Positions 62,951-64,000 of a stretch of DNA of 64,000 nt are shown in pieces. Numbering within the stretch: the stretch's first letter is position 1; each line of letters opens with the position of its first letter. The notes beneath the pieces were generated by a model that saw only the letters and a list, made by a program, of their open reading frames with translations, ran no database searches and was not told the DNA's origin. The translations under genes and the position numbers were made by a program. This DNA is from Oscillospiraceae bacterium (GTDB taxonomy: Bacteria; Bacillota; Clostridia; Oscillospirales; Acutalibacteraceae), in assembly GCA_015066205.1 (NCBI GenBank), contig SVOV01000002.1, positions 32,001 to 96,000 on the forward strand. The letters run 5' to 3'.

Positions 62951-64000
62951 TTAAATTTTAGGGATATGAACAGTAAAGCACACCTTTCCGTCATAGCAGG
63001 ATACTTCTATTTTACCGTGATGCGCTTGCGTGATAGCTTTGGCAATAGCAAGTCCGAGACCATAGTGCTTGTCCTCGCCGTTTCGGGCTTCGTCCGCACG
63101 GTAGAAGCGTTCAAAAAGCATCTCCCGCTGTTCAGTCGGAATCTCTGAACCTCTGTTGACAACAGAAAGCTTTGCATATCCTTGTTCCTTTGTTAATGTC
63201 AGCAAAACTTCGCCCTGTTCTTTACTGTGGCGAACAGCATTATCAAGCAGTATGGAAACAATTTGCTTGAGCTGATTGCCGTTACCCTCAACACAGATAC
63301 CGTTGGTAATATTACTGTTCAGGATAAGTCCTTTTTCAAAAGCAACACTTTCAAACGGCAGAGCTTCCCCTGCAACAAGCCGGCTGAAATCAACACATTC
63401 CGTCTGCTGTATAACACTTTCCGTACGGGCAAGCTCAAGAAGCTGACCGACAAGCATTCCCATCCGCTCGTTTTCATACTGAATGTTCTGAAGCCATTGA
63501 TTATCACCGATCTCACGGAACAAGAGCTCAGCATTGGCACTGACCACAGATACAGGTGTTTTCAGCTCGTGCCCTGCATCCGAAATAAACTGCTTTTGCT
63601 TTTGATAGCTTTCTTCAAGGGGACTCACTATCCTTTTTGCCAAATATTCCGCAAGGAAATACAGTGCAACGATGGCTACACCGCCAAAGATAAGTGTATA
63701 GCGGAACAGCGTGTTCATACTTTCACGGATAATGGTATTATCCATAAAGGAAACAAGCACATAACCGCCCTTATCCATCCTATAATATACAAGATTACCG
63801 ATCATACCGCTTTCATCGGATTTTTTCAGCACCTGTCTTGCTGCGCTCTCAAGCTCAGCATCGTCATAAACGGCGGCATCGTCATTTCGTATCTCTATTA
63901 CCGTATTATCATAGGAGAGTGTAACCGAGTAAAAGGTGGATAGCTTGAATTGCTTTGTATCGAAATGAGGACCTCTGTCGGGAAAGGGCTTCATGGATTC
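62951..64000 (-). CDS. Sensor histidine kinase (partial, N-terminus beyond the window)
   Basis: About 350 residues visible; the frame is open to the window edge. A periplasmic-type sensor part is followed by a transmembrane helix (TLIFGGVAIVALYFLAEYLA), the H-box with phospho-His in DAGHELKTPVSV, N-box LLDNAVRHSKEQG, and the G-boxes with GLGLAIAKAI. It is an OmpR-class (EnvZ-like) kinase; the response regulator is probably encoded upstream, outside the window. Terminator 62883 separates it from the VTC operon, which it may control. Confidence 0.92.
   Translation of the reverse strand, partial: ESMKPFPDRGPHFDTKQFKLSTFYSVTLSYDNTVIEIRNDDAAVYDDAELESAARQVLKKSDESGMIGNLVYYRMDKGGYVLVSFMDNTIIRESMNTLFRYTLIFGGVAIVALYFLAEYLAKRIVSPLEESYQKQKQFISDAGHELKTPVSVVSANAELLFREIGDNQWLQNIQYENERMGMLVGQLLELARTESVIQQTECVDFSRLVAGEALPFESVAFEKGLILNSNITNGICVEGNGNQLKQIVSILLDNAVRHSKEQGEVLLTLTKEQGYAKLSVVNRGSEIPTEQREMLFERFYRADEARNGEDKHYGLGLAIAKAITQAHHGKIEVSCYDGKVCFTVHIPKI

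Overview
The window looks like chromosome from an anaerobic, probably spore-forming, Gram-positive member of the Clostridia, perhaps near the Ruminococcaceae/Oscillospiraceae. The signs are purine-rich GGAGG-type ribosome binding sites, gene orders typical of Firmicutes (lon-engB; tig, clpP, clpX; a SpoVB-like flippase-mazG-hup; recJ-relA-dtd-MBL-hemZ), the c-di-AMP receptor DarA, a DUF1540 protein, lipoproteins, and no outer-membrane genes. I see no rRNA, tRNA, CRISPR array, transposase or prophage.

Layout. 1-870: end of an unknown gene and an AT-rich membrane protein. 884-3925: a GPH-type sugar symporter and a secreted metallophosphoesterase. 3970-9790 (minus): engB, lon and the tldE/tldD peptidase pair. 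9930-16106: thrC, a DUF1540 protein, a phosphoesterase, and the tig, clpP, clpX proteostasis block. 16211-19965 (minus): an acetyltransferase, a membrane-anchored serpin translationally coupled to an ECF sigma factor, and three unannotated 40-57 residue peptides. 20176-22833: an RluA pseudouridine synthase facing a U32 (RlhA-like) protein. 22907-26708: a Fur/Zur-controlled zinc uptake operon (zur-znuA-znuC-znuB-lipoprotein). 26758-29063: an AGCS amino-acid symporter and an MscS channel. 29191-35824: a TetR regulator with two matching operators, a giant internally duplicated surface protein and a MacB-like ABC protein. 36082-46155 (minus): two housekeeping operons. 46355-47957: a collagen-like protein and a glycosyltransferase. 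48000-55041: dispersed hairpin repeats around a second GPH symporter, a CNNM/CorC-type membrane protein behind an attenuator-like leader, and an ABC-DUF1854-darA operon. 55039-59289: a putative cytosolic glycosidase, a secreted protein and a GH123-like (DUF4091) protein. 59579-64000 (minus): a Cthe_2159-type lipoprotein, a DUF4956 membrane protein, a VTC-domain protein and a histidine kinase cut by the window edge.

Leads that go beyond annotation: (i) the ECF sigma gene whose partner, in the usual anti-sigma position, carries an extracellular serpin; (ii) the three hydrophobic/acidic micropeptides beside it, whose Ile/Phe-rich motif also ends two secreted proteins in the window; (iii) a structured leader with an intrinsic terminator directly in front of the CNNM/CorC gene; (iv) the TetR-controlled duplicated surface protein plus ABC exporter; (v) a promoter with an 11-bp direct repeat in front of the VTC operon.

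Many start codons were moved inward from the longest open frame because the longest form would place the Shine-Dalgarno sequence inside the gene; these cases are stated in the entries. Family names rest on motifs read by eye; no search was run.
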